Part shown: positions 27,051 to 35,645 of the stretch, one piece after another
Layout: the number at the start of each line of letters is the position of its first letter
How positions within the stretch are numbered: the first letter of the stretch is position 1
DNA from: an uncultured Robinsoniella sp.
Lineage (GTDB): Bacteria > Bacillota > Clostridia > Lachnospirales > Lachnospiraceae
Length of the DNA stretch: 64,000 bases
Direction: 5' to 3'
Assembly (NCBI GenBank): GCA_900540475.1
Contig: UQGG01000031.1
Location: 1 to 64,000 of the forward strand
Made by a program: the position numbers and the translations under genes
The notes under the pieces: model-generated
What the model was told of the DNA's origin: nothing
What the model saw: only the letters and a program-made list of their open reading frames with translations
Databases searched by the model: none

Positions 27051-28541
27051 TCATTCTGTATCCCGGTTAAAATATTCAGTAGGACTCATCCCTGTGTAAG
27101 AATGAAAGATCCTGCTGAAATAAAATTGATTGTTGTATCCCACCATTGAAGCGACATCCTTGATCAGCAATTCACGATTACCGGACATAATCACTTTTGC
27201 TTTTTCCATCCGCCGTTCTGTTATATATTGATTAAAGGACTCATCCATGTATTTTCTAAATATCTTGCTGAAATAAGGCTGGGAAACACCGAATGTGCTG
27301 CATACGCTGGTGAGTGAAACTTCCTCCCCTATATGGCAGTCCACGTAATTCCTCAAGGATTCCAGGAATTCAGGGGCGTCCACTTTTTCTATGGTCTGTA
27401 CCTGCTGACTTTGCCAAAGCAGATCAATGAATCCATTTTGCACATCTTCCAGCTGATTGGCATCGGCTAATATTTCTTCCAGAATATCTTCTGTCTCAAG
27501 CAGCCTTCCTGCTATATTTTCCAAATTGTATTTCTGGGACAGGTATAAGATTTGTTTTAACATATAGGAGATATAGACCTGGGCTCTTTCTTCAGCAGAC
27601 CATTGTCTGAATAGTGTTTTGATTTCATTTTTTATTTTACCATACTCCATATTATGAAATATATATTCCATTTTTTCCAGTATCTTATAGGCTTCTTTTT
27701 GGCTGACTTCCCCGCATTTACCGTTGTCTTCTGACGCGCTTAAGACCTGTGTCTTTCCGATTATAATTTTTTTATCCAGCAGCTTATATAGTTTTTTCAT
27801 TGTTTCCGGGATATCCGGGATCCGCACCGGACTGGACATATACACAAAGGTAAAATATACATCTATTTTTTTGTACTGTTTCATTATTTTCCGGTTAAAC
27901 ATGGTGATGTCACTGTTTCCGATCACTTCAAATGGAATTAAATATAAACCTTCATTAAAATCTCTGCCATATACGGCAATCGTTTCGTCTTTTTCTGAAT
28001 AAATTTCCAATTCTCCGGTTCGTTCAAACCTGCCCGGCATGCCTTTGACACGAATAATGGAGAGAAAATATTTATCATAGGGGAAATAATGTTTTACTTC
28101 GACAGGATCCACGGATTTTTCCATTGCCATTTTTTTCAGCAGCCGGTTTCTGTTTTCATAAAATTGTTTTTCAAGTAGTTTTTCAATTTTATTCATGGTG
28201 TAAACAAATTCTGATGGTACGATGGGTTTTAGAAGATAATCATTTACCCCATAAGATATTGCTCTTTGTACATACTCGAATTCACTGTAACCGCTGATAA
28301 TCAGGATCAGGCTTTCAGGAAGTTTTCTCTTTATTTTGGATACAAATTCTATTCCGTCCATAAGCGGCATATGTACGTCTGTGATAATAAGATCCGGTGC
28401 CAGTTCTCTGGCCATGGTTACTCCCTCCAGACCGTTTTCAGCGATTCCAATCAGGTTAAAATCCTTACAATATTTATTGATTAATGTTTTTATCGGTTTA
28501 ATTGCCGGCGGTTCATCCTCCACAATCAGCACTCTATACAT
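27051..28541 (-). CDS. AraC-type response regulator (YesN-like)
   Basis: A 496-residue response regulator. The receiver domain (1-120) has Asp55 in ITDVHMPLMDG as phosphoacceptor and Lys in YLLKP. The long middle linker is of unknown fold. The C-terminal AraC HTH (about 395-496) has GYNNQFYFSRIFHSYTGMSP. The start at 28541 follows GGAGG and overlaps the kinase stop by 8 nt. It pairs with the kinase gene upstream and probably controls the sugar importer of this operon. Confidence 0.93.
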   Translation of the reverse strand: MYRVLIVEDEPPAIKPIKTLINKYCKDFNLIGIAENGLEGVTMARELAPDLIITDVHMPLMDGIEFVSKIKRKLPESLILIISGYSEFEYVQRAISYGVNDYLLKPIVPSEFVYTMNKIEKLLEKQFYENRNRLLKKMAMEKSVDPVEVKHYFPYDKYFLSIIRVKGMPGRFERTGELEIYSEKDETIAVYGRDFNEGLYLIPFEVIGNSDITMFNRKIMKQYKKIDVYFTFVYMSSPVRIPDIPETMKKLYKLLDKKIIIGKTQVLSASEDNGKCGEVSQKEAYKILEKMEYIFHNMEYGKIKNEIKTLFRQWSAEERAQVYISYMLKQILYLSQKYNLENIAGRLLETEDILEEILADANQLEDVQNGFIDLLWQSQQVQTIEKVDAPEFLESLRNYVDCHIGEEVSLTSVCSTFGVSQPYFSKIFRKYMDESFNQYITERRMEKAKVIMSGNRELLIKDVASMVGYNNQFYFSRIFHSYTGMSPTEYFNRDTE

Positions 28542-30267
28542 CTTCTTCCACCTCCCCATACAGAAAAGGGATCTCGAACCATACCTCTGCACCATCGGGA
28601 CTGTTGCCAAAATAAAATTCCAGATCGGCTTGATATTTGAGCAGAAGCCTGGCATATGTATTAACCAATCCCATGCCGCCTATTTTCATCGTAATATTTT
28701 CACGTGAGTGAATCAATTGTTCCTTGGTGCGGCTAAATTTTTCTTTCAACTCCGACAGGCAGTCTTCTGTGAAACCCTGTCCGTTATCGCGGACGCTGAT
28801 TTGAATTATTCCACCCTTTCGAACACCGCAGATCTGAATCAGCATATTTTCTGTTTTATTCTGGAAACCATGGTTCATGCAGTTTTCTACAATCTGTTGA
28901 AGCACAATTTTGGGAATTCTCTGTTCCCGGACATCTGCTTCTACGTCTATAGTAAAATTAAGTTTGTAATCATAGCGGCATTTTAAAAGGAAAAGATATT
29001 GCTCCACATATTGAATTTCACTGGATATCGTAGCGTATTTACAGTCTGTATCCGCGGAGTACCTCAGCATGGCAGCCAGTTTTCCACAGATAATACAGAT
29101 ACTCTCATCCCCGCTCTCAATCCCCTTTCCTGAGATTACATTTAGAACATTATAGATAAAGTGGGGATTTACCTGTGCCTGCAAAAAATTAAATTGGGCT
29201 TCCATCTGTAATACTGCCAGGCGCCGCTCCTGAATCATCGCTTTTTTTAGGCGAACCATAGAATTTTGATAGGATTCGCTCAAAGCGGTTATTTCATCGT
29301 CTGATACCTCCAGGCTGGCGGATTGTCCCATATTTTCTATCTCTGTAGTTTCAATTATCTTTTTTAATTTATTCAGGGGCTTTGTAAGGTAATTGGATAT
29401 GATACAGATAAAGGACAGCAGCAGCAAATAAACGGTTACCATAATAAGTACGCACATTTTTAAGATATAGGAGCTTTCTTCCATGACAGATTTTTTATTT
29501 TCCCGTACAATCACCCGTATGCCATATGCCTCCTGGCGTGCCTCCCCACATAAATAGTCCTCTGAGAATAAAGCTGCCGGGTCAACTGTGCCTGACGTGG
29601 AAAACAGCAGCTCCGTTTCATTGCTGAGAACAATCACTTCACCATTTGGATTTGCGATTTTCAATAGTTCCTTAAGCTTATCTGAGTCAAACTGTATCTC
29701 TATGTAGCCTGTATTTTTTCCAAGCACCTTTTTTATGATGGAAAACACTTCAATTTTATTTTTATATCCCCAGATGTCCTTATGGGTATTTACCAGTACC
29801 GGCTTCCCCTGCATCTTATCCACTGTTTGCAGCCAGGGCATAGAATGGAAATCCACATTTTTGTCAATAGCCTCATTGATTCTGGATTTCATGGCGATGA
29901 TTTCTCCATTTTCGTTAAAATAAAGAACCCTGTAAAAGCTGTTCATTGTGCTGTCAATGATCATACTGTTTTGAATGGTATTTCGGGCGATATCCAGATA
30001 TTCACCCCGCATACCCTCGGGGTCTCCTAAGATTACGATAGATCTTAGAACCTCCGGATCAGACAGCATAAACCGGATTCGGTATTCCATTTTTTCAGTC
30101 AAAGCATTAAACTGGTTCTGAACCTGTTCTGCCATCAGTTCCAGATTATTGGTTTTATCCTGAGTATACTGTCTGGTGCTGTATTGATAAAAGTATATTC
30201 CAAGCCCGGAGACCACCAAAAAGAAAAAGGCGGCATAAAGCAGTACCAATTTTGTTCGAAATCGCAT
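28534..30267 (-). CDS. YesM-type sensor histidine kinase
   Basis: A 577-residue membrane kinase. Membrane span 1 is about 7-28, followed by an extracytoplasmic sensor (about 30-265), span 2 (about 268-292), HAMP, then a His_kinase domain with the phosphorylated His in QVNPHFIYNVLN. The ATPase domain has NCMNHGFQNK, DNGQGF and GGMGLVNTYARL. GGGGGAAA lies before the ATG. It is part of a minus-strand operon with an importer and a URO-D-like gene and is presumably a sensor of the importer's sugar. Confidence 0.93.
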   Translation of the reverse strand: MRFRTKLVLLYAAFFFLVVSGLGIYFYQYSTRQYTQDKTNNLELMAEQVQNQFNALTEKMEYRIRFMLSDPEVLRSIVILGDPEGMRGEYLDIARNTIQNSMIIDSTMNSFYRVLYFNENGEIIAMKSRINEAIDKNVDFHSMPWLQTVDKMQGKPVLVNTHKDIWGYKNKIEVFSIIKKVLGKNTGYIEIQFDSDKLKELLKIANPNGEVIVLSNETELLFSTSGTVDPAALFSEDYLCGEARQEAYGIRVIVRENKKSVMEESSYILKMCVLIMVTVYLLLLSFICIISNYLTKPLNKLKKIIETTEIENMGQSASLEVSDDEITALSESYQNSMVRLKKAMIQERRLAVLQMEAQFNFLQAQVNPHFIYNVLNVISGKGIESGDESICIICGKLAAMLRYSADTDCKYATISSEIQYVEQYLFLLKCRYDYKLNFTIDVEADVREQRIPKIVLQQIVENCMNHGFQNKTENMLIQICGVRKGGIIQISVRDNGQGFTEDCLSELKEKFSRTKEQLIHSRENITMKIGGMGLVNTYARLLLKYQADLEFYFGNSPDGAEVWFEIPFLYGEVEEDV

Positions 30268-30387
30268 GGTTTCCCCCTGACGCCAGAACTTTTTCCCGCA
30301 TGTTCCTCTTTATCTGGCATATATTCCCGTAGAAAGCTGGTTTGTGTATAAAATATCTAAATTAATCATAACATTCTGTAAATAAAA

Positions 30388-31461
30388 TTAATAGTAAGAT
30401 TTTTTGGCATTTTCAATAAAAGCTATGATATTTTCCCACGGAACTTCCGGCTCTAATATATGGGACGGAGCAATCAACAGTCCGCCGTTTTTTCCCAGGA
30501 TACGTTGAACCTCACGCACTTTATCCCCCACATCATCCGGTGAGCCAAAGGGCATGGTAGTCTGGGTGCCGATGCCGCCCCAAAAAGATAATTTATCCCC
30601 ATATAAATACGCTATTTTTTCCAGGTCATTGCATTCTGGCTGTACCGGATTCAGGATATCAATACCTTCAGCAAGGAAATAAGGGATCATGGTCTCTATT
30701 TTTCCACAGCTGTGCAAAAAGTAAAGCACTTTAGGATTCATTTTCTTCCCGGCATCCACAATTCTTTTCATTCGGGATTGAAAAAACTCTTTGTACAGGC
30801 AGGGGCTTATCATAGGTGCCAATTGTGTTGCAACATCATCTCCCAGACGGATAATATCAACTCCTGCCCAGGCATATTTTTGTGCCTGTTTTATGCGCAG
30901 ATGGGTAATCTGTTCGCAGAGTTCGTGTATTAGCTCGGGCTGTTCGTATAAGTCAACTAAAAGTTGTTCCAGTCCCCGCAACATCCACGCAGTCTCAAAT
31001 ATGGTGGAATACATATCACCTGCAACTGCATACCCTCTGATATGATAGGCTGTTACCTGGTCTTTCAGTTCGGCGTATCGGTAATCAGCATCCAGGTCTG
31101 GCCATGGATATGCCCTTATGTCTTCTACAGTGCGTGCTTTAGCCAGAGGATGAAAGCGAAATTCCAGGAAATGATCCTGGCTTCCCCGGATTCCTCCGGC
31201 ACCAAACTCGTCAAATACTACATCGTCTGGCAGCACTTCGTCAAAATATATGCTGACATTCCTGATTTTGCGGCTGGGAGCAGGTCCTACCGCTCTCACA
31301 TCAAAATCAAAATATTCTTCCGGGGGGAGGTCTGTCCCCGTTATTTTGCGGTATTTCTCCATAACAGCGGGAGTGAAAGCACCCCAGCTGATCTCAAATG
31401 GCATACGGTCAGGAATACCTTCCCTGCGCATTGCCAGTAGAACTCTTTCTCTTGGCTGCAT
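30388..31461 (-). CDS. URO-D/MtaA family protein in a sugar-importer operon
   Basis: A 357-residue superfamily member starting MQPRERVLLAMRREGIPDRMPF. YFLHSCGKIETMIPYFLAEG contains the His-x-Cys-Gly zinc motif, and VQPECNDLEK supplies another Cys, as in MtaA/MtbA-type methyltransferases. WGGIGTQTTMPFGSP is typical of the non-haem subgroup. The gene lies 21 nt after the second permease and 120 nt before the kinase, all on one strand, so it is expressed with sugar uptake. I infer a role in metabolising the imported compound, perhaps a methylated one. Confidence 0.75.
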   Translation of the reverse strand: MQPRERVLLAMRREGIPDRMPFEISWGAFTPAVMEKYRKITGTDLPPEEYFDFDVRAVGPAPSRKIRNVSIYFDEVLPDDVVFDEFGAGGIRGSQDHFLEFRFHPLAKARTVEDIRAYPWPDLDADYRYAELKDQVTAYHIRGYAVAGDMYSTIFETAWMLRGLEQLLVDLYEQPELIHELCEQITHLRIKQAQKYAWAGVDIIRLGDDVATQLAPMISPCLYKEFFQSRMKRIVDAGKKMNPKVLYFLHSCGKIETMIPYFLAEGIDILNPVQPECNDLEKIAYLYGDKLSFWGGIGTQTTMPFGSPDDVGDKVREVQRILGKNGGLLIAPSHILEPEVPWENIIAFIENAKKSYY

Positions 31462-31482
31462 AGAATTCTCCTCTCTGATAGG

Positions 31483-32313
31483 CTATCCCTTAACAGAACC
31501 GGCTGCCATGCCAGCAATTATTTTTTTATTAAAGAAAATAAATAATATGAGCATGGGAATCGTAATGACAACTACATCTGCAAAAAGCAGATTATAGGAA
31601 TTGGAAAACTGGCCCATAAAATTATAAATAGTCAGCTGGACAGTTGCATTTTCCGTACCTGGAAAAAAATACAGGGGATTTACAAAATCATTATATACTG
31701 TGATAAAATTCAGTATAAAGGCGGTAGCGGATACAGGCTTTAGCATTGGAAATATAATGGAAGTATATATTTTCAGGGGATTACAGCCATCCATTAAAGC
31801 AGCCTCCTCCAGTTCTCTTGGTATAGAAGACATGTAGCTCCGATAAAGCATAATGGAAAAGGGAAGCTGCAGTGCACTTTCTATCATGACCATACTAAAA
31901 AAGGTTTTATAGATATGCAGACTTTTTAACAGCCAGATCGTAGGCATAATGGCAGGCGGAATCATCAGTCCAGTCAGAAAAATAATGCTGATTGTACCTG
32001 AAATTTTACCGGATCTTCTCTGCAGAACATAGGCGGCAGCAGATGCCGTTAATATAACTGCGGTCACGGAGAGCAGAGCAATGAGAATACTGTTTTTAAA
32101 AGCAGTGAGCAGTATATAATTATTTGCCTTTATTACCTCGATATAATTTTCAAAATGCCATACTGCCGGAAGGTCTAACTTCAACAGGTTGGCTTCTTTC
32201 CTGTCCTTAACGGAATTAAAAAAGATTAAAAAGTATGGGACAATAAAAATAAGTGTAGCTGATATTACGGCGATGGCCTCACCAGCCAGGCTTTTTAACT
32301 TAAATTTTTTCAT
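31483..32313 (-). CDS. Sugar ABC importer permease (LacG/MalG type)
   Basis: A 276-residue permease with about six membrane spans. The EAA loop is EEAALMDGCNPLKIYTSIIF, and the C terminus is AAGSVKG. Its ATG follows directly on the stop of the previous permease (TAGATG), giving tight coupling. It forms the channel with that permease; the ATPase is not encoded here. Confidence 0.92.
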   Translation of the reverse strand: MKKFKLKSLAGEAIAVISATLIFIVPYFLIFFNSVKDRKEANLLKLDLPAVWHFENYIEVIKANNYILLTAFKNSILIALLSVTAVILTASAAAYVLQRRSGKISGTISIIFLTGLMIPPAIMPTIWLLKSLHIYKTFFSMVMIESALQLPFSIMLYRSYMSSIPRELEEAALMDGCNPLKIYTSIIFPMLKPVSATAFILNFITVYNDFVNPLYFFPGTENATVQLTIYNFMGQFSNSYNLLFADVVVITIPMLILFIFFNKKIIAGMAAGSVKG

Positions 32314-33171
32314 CTAGAATTCCTCCTTCTTCAGCAAATAAGCCCTTAGAGGAAAAACAAATATGACGATCAGCAGGAACAGGATAACATTTCCGGCAGT
32401 TGACAGGCCATAGTATCCGGCGGCATATTGTTTGTAAACAATAGATGCAACCACATCTGTGGCACAACCGGGACCACCTTTCGTCATAGACCATACCAGG
32501 TCAAAGGATCTCATTCCGCCAATCAGGGATAGAATGATTACGGTGTTGAGGGAAGGTCTTACCAGTGGAGTGGTAACAAATCGTATTTTCTGAAAGACGC
32601 CCGCACCGTCAATTTCAGCAGCTTCATAGTAAGCCTTGTCCACTGCCAGAATGCCAGCCAGGAATATGATTACCCCGACGCCGGTTCCTTTCCAGATATC
32701 GGTAAGTACAATACTGAAGATTGCCGTATCTGCGTTTCCAAGCCAATTGATGGCTGGCAGGTGTAGTGCCTGCAGGACGGTATTAAAAAGACCTTTTGTG
32801 GGGTGCATCATTGCTGCGAATGTGATTCCTACCGCTATCGTACTGATCAGATTTGGAAAAAAGACTACTGCTCTTAAAAAGTTTTTTGTTCTCAATTTTC
32901 CTGACAGCAAGATAGCGATTCCATAAGCCAGAATGGTTTTAATTCCACTGGTTAAAAATGCGTAGATCAATGTGTTTTTAATCCCGATCCGAAGGGACCT
33001 TTCCGTAAAAAACTGTATGAAATTCTGAAATCCCACAAACTTAAAATCTTTCAGGTTCCAGACTGTCATACTGAAAAATACGGACGTTACCATGGGTATC
33101 AGAAAAAAGATACTGAAAATGAAGAGAGCGGGCACAGTAAACCAGTATGTATATATTTTTTTATCTTTCAT
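32314..33171 (-). CDS. Sugar ABC importer permease (UgpA/MalF type)
   Basis: A 285-residue permease with about six membrane spans, beginning KKIYTYWFTVPALFIFSIFF. The EAA loop is YEAAEIDGAGVFQKIRFVTT. It lies downstream of the binding protein gene in the minus-strand operon. The 115-nt gap before it contains a CTAGAGCGTGTTTG fragment that resembles the end of the palindromic repeat. Confidence 0.92.
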   Translation of the reverse strand: MKDKKIYTYWFTVPALFIFSIFFLIPMVTSVFFSMTVWNLKDFKFVGFQNFIQFFTERSLRIGIKNTLIYAFLTSGIKTILAYGIAILLSGKLRTKNFLRAVVFFPNLISTIAVGITFAAMMHPTKGLFNTVLQALHLPAINWLGNADTAIFSIVLTDIWKGTGVGVIIFLAGILAVDKAYYEAAEIDGAGVFQKIRFVTTPLVRPSLNTVIILSLIGGMRSFDLVWSMTKGGPGCATDVVASIVYKQYAAGYYGLSTAGNVILFLLIVIFVFPLRAYLLKKEEF

Positions 33172-33286
33172 AAGCTTCTCGCTTTCTCCGGGGGCTGCTC
33201 TAGAGCGTGTTTGCTATTGTGTATATCAGTCTGCAAGCCCCCGGTGTGCGGTACATATTTGGCAGGTTAGTAGATCAGGCAGGGTC

Positions 33287-34693
33287 TTACCAGTCTAATC
33301 CCATCTGGATCGCCTGTTTTTTGCAATCTTCATCATATGCAGCAGCAGCTTCTACCCCAGTCAGTTCTCCAGTAGTACATTCCACACAGATAGTCGGACA
33401 TTCCAGTCCCTTTACTTTTACTAGATTATCCAGAACAGGGCTTGTCTTTCCGGCATTGAGATAAGCCATCATGTCATCCTTAACTGCAGGGTATGTATTA
33501 TCCGGCATTACATAGTCTTTTACTACCACAGGGCCATTTGGCAGTTCTTTTCCACAATACGCATCCAGTCCATCTTTTGAAACATAAAGCTCCATAAATG
33601 CTTTTACCGCATCGGGATTTTCCGTATTTTTATTTGCATAGATACCATTTGGCATCCAGAGAGTAAGCCCTACATCATCCGGATCGTCTCCGGGAATTCC
33701 AAATACGCCGATATCATCAATGGCATCTGGATACAGGTTCGCGATATTTCCCAGTACCTGGGTCAATGCCGGCCAATGTGCACCCTGTCCAGTAGCGATC
33801 ATGTCGCATCCGTCGTTATAGGTAGCCGCAAGATAATCCTCGTTATAATAGCCGATCAGGTCTGCGTATTTGTCAAAGCTTTCCACCATTGCCGGAGTAG
33901 TTGCGAATTTCATTTCTCCGGCATCGAATTTCTCCGGAAAGTCCGGTACCTTTTTCAATGCATTATAGTTATCACCAAAAAAGATCAGCTGTGCGGTCCA
34001 GGAATCTGCGCAGGTTCCAATCATGGCTACTTTCCCTGCTTCTTTGATTTTTTTACAGTTTTCTAGAAATTCATCCCAGGTCTTCGGAATATCCAGGTTC
34101 AATTCTTCATAAATAGGCTTGTAGTATACGATAGCTCCCGCCTGAGATGCGAATAAGGGGATTCCATAGGGTTTACCGTTTACAGAGGTTGATTTTACAA
34201 AATTTTCATCCAGTGTATCGATAAAAGATTCACCTGTCAGATCCATAAAATATTCTTCCGGGTTAAGTGCGTAGAACAGCGAACCGGAGTTATAGGACTG
34301 CAGATCCGGCATATCACCGGATGCCAGCCTGGTTCGAATCAGATTATCTCCTTCGGCACCGCCGGGAATCAATTCTAACTCTACATTCAAACCCAGTTTT
34401 TCTTTTGCAAGGGCAATTACAGCCTCCACACCCTCGGATGAAGAATCCGTGTCCTTGGCAAATGTGATTGTGACGCCTTCATAAGGCAGATCCCCAGTGC
34501 TGGCAGCTTCTTCACCGGTGGAATCTGCTGCTGCGGTTTCTGTGCCGGCAGCTTCTGTCTTTACGGTTTCTGTACCTGATGTATGCTCACTGTCACTCGG
34601 AGCTGTGCTACCCTCACTTTTTCCGCACCCCGAACACATAGACGCCAGCATGGTCAAACCTAGTCCAGCCACTAAAAATTTCTTTCCTCTCAT
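33287..34693 (-). CDS. Extracellular sugar-binding lipoprotein (family 1)
   Basis: A 468-residue binding protein. The signal peptide ends at Cys23 in MCSGC (a lipobox with an unusual Cys at -3), followed by an acidic Ser/Thr/Ala-rich linker to about residue 65. A MalE-like domain follows, with SYNSGSLFYALNPEEYFMDLT and KTWDEFLENCKKI. The start at 34693 has AAGGAGG upstream and gives a proper signal peptide. It is first gene of the six-gene operon 34693-27051. Confidence 0.92.
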   Translation of the reverse strand: MRGKKFLVAGLGLTMLASMCSGCGKSEGSTAPSDSEHTSGTETVKTEAAGTETAAADSTGEEAASTGDLPYEGVTITFAKDTDSSSEGVEAVIALAKEKLGLNVELELIPGGAEGDNLIRTRLASGDMPDLQSYNSGSLFYALNPEEYFMDLTGESFIDTLDENFVKSTSVNGKPYGIPLFASQAGAIVYYKPIYEELNLDIPKTWDEFLENCKKIKEAGKVAMIGTCADSWTAQLIFFGDNYNALKKVPDFPEKFDAGEMKFATTPAMVESFDKYADLIGYYNEDYLAATYNDGCDMIATGQGAHWPALTQVLGNIANLYPDAIDDIGVFGIPGDDPDDVGLTLWMPNGIYANKNTENPDAVKAFMELYVSKDGLDAYCGKELPNGPVVVKDYVMPDNTYPAVKDDMMAYLNAGKTSPVLDNLVKVKGLECPTICVECTTGELTGVEAAAAYDEDCKKQAIQMGLDW

Positions 34694-34917
34694 ATCATTT
34701 CCTCCTTTTTGGTTTGTTGCAATTATTTTAGCATGCAGCTGGGGTATCGAAACATAAAAAATCCAATCCTGTTGCATATAAAAATGAATGATATTTTATA
34801 GGAAATATATTTTTTATCCTGATTAAAAAAGCCGGAAAATAATTTTACCCCATATTAAATGCAAAAGGATACTTGATAAAATAAATTACTAATATTTATT
34901 ATAATGCAAAATGGTAC

Positions 34918-34946
34918 TTGAAAAAATCAATTATTCAGTATATAAT
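34918..34946 (+). promoter_or_regulatory. Promoter of antisense RNA, copy 1
   Basis: TTGAAA (34918-34923) and TATAAT (34941-34946) have a 17-nt spacer. Transcription is expected from about 34953. Confidence 0.8.
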
Positions 34947-34952
34947 TAACTT

Positions 34953-35057
34953 GGAAGTAATCGAAGGACTTTGGTTGGTCTGATGATTGCACTTCGGATC
35001 TGTAGTAATTTATAGTTATCAGCTATCCTCTATTGGGCTAGAGGATAGCTATTTTTT
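34953..35057 (+). ncRNA. Antisense antitoxin RNA, copy 1
   Basis: A predicted ~105-nt RNA from the promoter at 34918-34946 to a terminator whose stem AGCTATCCTCTA/TAGAGGATAGCT (35021-35050) is followed by six T. Its 3' end overlaps the last codons of the copy-1 toxin frame on the opposite strand, the tail-to-tail layout of TxpA/RatA-type systems. It encodes no convincing protein. Confidence 0.75.
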
Positions 35058-35132
35058 ATCCCGATGATTGTCTATGTATGCCAGAGCTGAAAAAATTACC
35101 AGCACCAACGTCAACACTTCATGTGTTTTCAT
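35049..35132 (-). CDS. Holin-like type I toxin frame, copy 1 (no ribosome binding site)
   Basis: A 27-codon frame, MKTHEVLTLVLVIFSALA then YIDNHRDKK. One hydrophobic membrane helix is followed by a charged tail, the pattern of the holin-like toxin family of Firmicutes type I systems. It differs from copy 2 at four residues. Upstream of its ATG there is no purine-rich ribosome binding site, only ATTAGTTTTTTATT, because the duplication joint falls just before the start. It may be silent. Confidence 0.7.
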   Translation of the reverse strand: MKTHEVLTLVLVIFSALAYIDNHRDKK

Positions 35133-35153
35133 AATAAAAAACTAATAAAATGC

Positions 35154-35182
35154 AAAAGGGTACTTGAAAAAATCAAGTACCC
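35154..35182 (-). terminator. Minus-strand terminator overlapping the copy-2 antisense -35 box
   Basis: GGGTACTTGA (35158-35167) and TCAAGTACCC (35173-35182) form a 10-bp perfect stem with a 5-nt loop. On the minus strand it is followed by TTTTGCATTTT. It would end the copy-2 toxin mRNA. The same bases include the -35 box of the plus-strand antisense promoter. Copy 1 lacks the right arm. Confidence 0.65.
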
Positions 35183-35192
35183 CATGTATAAT
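35164..35192 (+). promoter_or_regulatory. Promoter of antisense RNA, copy 2
   Basis: TTGAAA (35164-35169) and TATAAT (35187-35192) have a 17-nt spacer, the same layout as copy 1. Confidence 0.8.
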
Positions 35193-35198
35193 TGACTT

Positions 35199-35303
35199 AG
35201 TAGTAATCAAAGGACTTTGGTTCGTCTGATGATTGCACTTCGGATCTGTAGTAATTTATAGTTACCAGCTATCCTCTATTGGCCTAGAGGATAGCTATTT
35301 TTT
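35199..35303 (+). ncRNA. Antisense antitoxin RNA, copy 2
   Basis: A predicted ~105-nt RNA ending at stem AGCTATCCTCTA/TAGAGGATAGCT (35267-35296) plus a T run. It differs from copy 1 at only a handful of positions and overlaps the 3' end of the copy-2 toxin frame. Near-identity means either antisense RNA could pair with either toxin mRNA. Confidence 0.75.
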
Positions 35304-35378
35304 GTCCCGGTGATTGTCTATGTAACCCAGTGCTGAAAAAATTACCAGCACCAGCGTCAACACTTCTAGTGTATTCAT
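35295..35378 (-). CDS. Holin-like type I toxin, copy 2
   Basis: A 27-residue peptide, MNTLEVLTLVLVIFSALG then YIDNHRDKK. A single membrane helix (about residues 4-20) is followed by a charged tail, typical of holin-like toxins of type I systems that depolarise or damage the membrane when overexpressed. AAGGAGG lies 9 nt before the ATG. That ribosome binding site is paired in a leader hairpin (35389-35412). A TATAAT-like -10 box occurs upstream on the minus strand, near 35450-35455, with a poor -35. The gene is monocistronic. Confidence 0.85.
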   Translation of the reverse strand: MNTLEVLTLVLVIFSALGYIDNHRDKK

Positions 35379-35388
35379 AATACTTTTC

Positions 35389-35412
35389 CTCCTTCATTTA
35401 TTTCCGAAGGAG
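35389..35412 (-). promoter_or_regulatory. Hairpin hiding the copy-2 toxin ribosome binding site
   Basis: On the minus strand CTCCTTC pairs with GAAGGAG across a 10-nt loop, so the AAGGAGG of the toxin is sequestered. This is a common safeguard in type I toxin mRNAs. Confidence 0.7.
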
Positions 35413-35645
35413 ATCATCGGACTATCCTCTTGCTTCTGGTCGATTATACACAGATATCTTAACATGGTGGAATATAAAATACAACATATAATAGATAATA
35501 ATTTGTATTTGCTATATATTAGTATGCATACTTGGCAAAAATTTAGCTGCTTATTGTATTGATAAGCTTGAGGCTAATTAAAATTTTATCTTAGAAAAAT
35601 TAATAAATTAAATAAAATTCGTACATGAAAATATAAAAGTTTTAG

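Larger units (their letters stand above)
34903..35394. repeat. Tandem duplication of a type I toxin-antitoxin module
   Basis: Two ~246-bp direct copies (34903-35148 and 35149-35394). Each contains a plus-strand antisense-RNA promoter, an RNA with an intrinsic terminator, and a minus-strand toxin reading frame. A ~25-bp remnant of the unit start, AATGCAAAAGGATACTTGAT, also lies at 34858, 45 bp before copy 1. From 34694 to 34902 I see only A/T-rich sequence holding that remnant and, presumably, the promoter of the binding-protein operon. Confidence 0.9.

Noticed and set aside
33200..33260. CTAGAGCGTGTTTG as a third copy of the palindromic repeat
   Set aside because: Only the ~14-bp end matches well; the rest is too diverged and no right end is found. 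At most it is a decayed remnant.
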